Source: an uncultured Desulfuromonadales bacterium (GTDB lineage: Bacteria > Desulfobacterota > Desulfuromonadia > Desulfuromonadales > Geopsychrobacteraceae). From it: a stretch of DNA of 6,519 nucleotides. Position numbers and translations under genes: made by a program. The notes under the pieces were generated by a model. The model did not search any database, was not told the origin of the DNA, and saw only the letters and a program-made list of their open reading frames with translations. Position 1 is the first letter of the stretch. Each line of letters opens with the position of its first letter. Positions 5,896-6,519 of the stretch are shown here, in pieces. The stretch is from positions 1 through 6,519 of the forward strand of contig CAMYNC010000178.1 in NCBI GenBank assembly GCA_947259685.1, written 5' to 3'.

Positions 5896-6519
5896 ATGAC
5901 CAAACAAGTCAGCAAAAACCGTGGCTGGAGCGTTGTCCTGGCCGGGACCGGCATCAACCTGGCGCTGGGAATTCTCTACACCTGGAGCATCTTCAAAGGG
6001 GCGATCGCCGATTCAATCGCCGCCGGCGGGGAAAACGCCTTCGCCTGGGACGCAGCGAGCATCAATGACCCCTACGCAGTCGCCTGTCTGGCCTTTGCCG
6101 CGTCGATGATCCTGGCCGGTAAATGCCAGGACAAACTGGGACCAAAAATTACCTGCATTATCGGCGGCCTGATGGTCGGCGCCGGCTTTGTCTGTATCTC
6201 CCAGACCACCAATTATTGGGCCTGGGTGCTCGGTTTCGGCGTTTTAGCCGGGATGGGCATCGGCTTCGGCTATTCTGCGGCCACCCCGCCGGCGCTGAAA
6301 TGGTTTCCACCAGCCAAGACCGGCCTGATCGCCGGGATCGTCGTCTCCGGTTTCGGCCTGGCCTCGGTCTATATCGCGCCGCTGGCCAAATACATGCTGG
6401 CTGAGTTCGGTCTGCAGCAATCGATGATGTATTTCGGCATCGCGTTCGTTGTCATCGTCACCGGCTTCGCCATGTTTATCAGCAACCCACCGGAAGGCTT
6501 TGTCGCCGACCCGCAGGCC
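5896..6519 (+). CDS. OFA-family (oxalate/formate antiporter-like) MFS transporter; 3' end cut off
   Basis: Inner-membrane major-facilitator protein, probably for a small carboxylate; the substrate cannot be read from this half. The 208 residues present cover six membrane segments, the N-terminal half of a 12-helix carrier: about 12-33 (VVLAGTGINLALGILYTWSIF, typical OFA helix 1), 60-75, 85-102, 108-129, 143-165 and 177-196. The loop after helix 2 has GKCQDKLGPK (75-84), the MFS motif A with Asp79. The long first periplasmic loop (about 34-59) and the FGYSAATPPALKWFPP stretch (124-139) are typical of the family. ATG 5896 is chosen because the protein begins where the family usually does and has AGGAG nine bases upstream. 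The frame is open upstream to 5566, so an extended form is possible. The likely promoter is the sigma-54-type site at 5499-5515. Confidence 0.9.
   Translation, partial: MTKQVSKNRGWSVVLAGTGINLALGILYTWSIFKGAIADSIAAGGENAFAWDAASINDPYAVACLAFAASMILAGKCQDKLGPKITCIIGGLMVGAGFVCISQTTNYWAWVLGFGVLAGMGIGFGYSAATPPALKWFPPAKTGLIAGIVVSGFGLASVYIAPLAKYMLAEFGLQQSMMYFGIAFVVIVTGFAMFISNPPEGFVADPQA

Noticed and set aside
1..6519. CRISPR arrays, insertion sequences, tRNA or rRNA genes
   Set aside because: No regularly spaced DNA repeats, transposase-like frames, terminal inverted repeats or tRNA-like cloverleaf sequence were seen; the only tandem repeats are at protein level in the lipoprotein.

Overview
The window looks like a chromosomal piece of a Gram-negative bacterium. 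A lipobox-bearing FG-GAP/PKD lipoprotein, a PduO-type cobalamin adenosyltransferase, an oxalate/formate-antiporter-family (OFA) transporter and a probable sigma-54 promoter together suggest a Desulfuromonadia/Geobacter-like deltaproteobacterium. That placement is inference from gene style, not a database match. Both end genes are cut by the window edge.

Layout. Bases 1-939 (+) are the C-terminal three quarters of a threonine ammonia-lyase with an ACT domain. A strong hairpin with T-tracts on both sides (967-1013) ends it and also ends the convergent gene. Bases 1072-4419 (-) encode a lipoprotein of about 1115 residues: lipobox plus glycine run, Ser-rich linker, an unrecognised beta-rich domain, one PKD domain, then 14 FG-GAP-like blades that fit two seven-bladed propellers. 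Its start is probably a GTG with a good Shine-Dalgarno sequence rather than the ATG four codons upstream. Bases 4623-5195 (-) are a complete PduO-type ATP:corrinoid adenosyltransferase, separated from the lipoprotein by a probable terminator (4568-4609).

The region 5196-5565 is a divergent control region without a convincing gene. It holds a cluster of small palindromes near pduO, an imperfect inverted repeat (5427-5459) and a GG-N10-GC sigma-54-type promoter (5499-5515) placed to drive the rightward gene. From 5566 to the window end one uninterrupted + frame runs through a short cysteine-rich module and then, with no stop codon, into the N-terminal half of an OFA-family transporter. The transporter has its own Shine-Dalgarno sequence and ATG at 5896. 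This in-frame arrangement is the most unusual thing in the window.

The genes do not form an obvious pathway. Threonine deamination gives 2-oxobutyrate, whose propionyl-CoA route can use adenosylcobalamin, but terminators and opposite strands argue against one transcription unit. The lipoprotein looks like an independent monocistronic gene and is visibly less GC-rich than the threonine ammonia-lyase.
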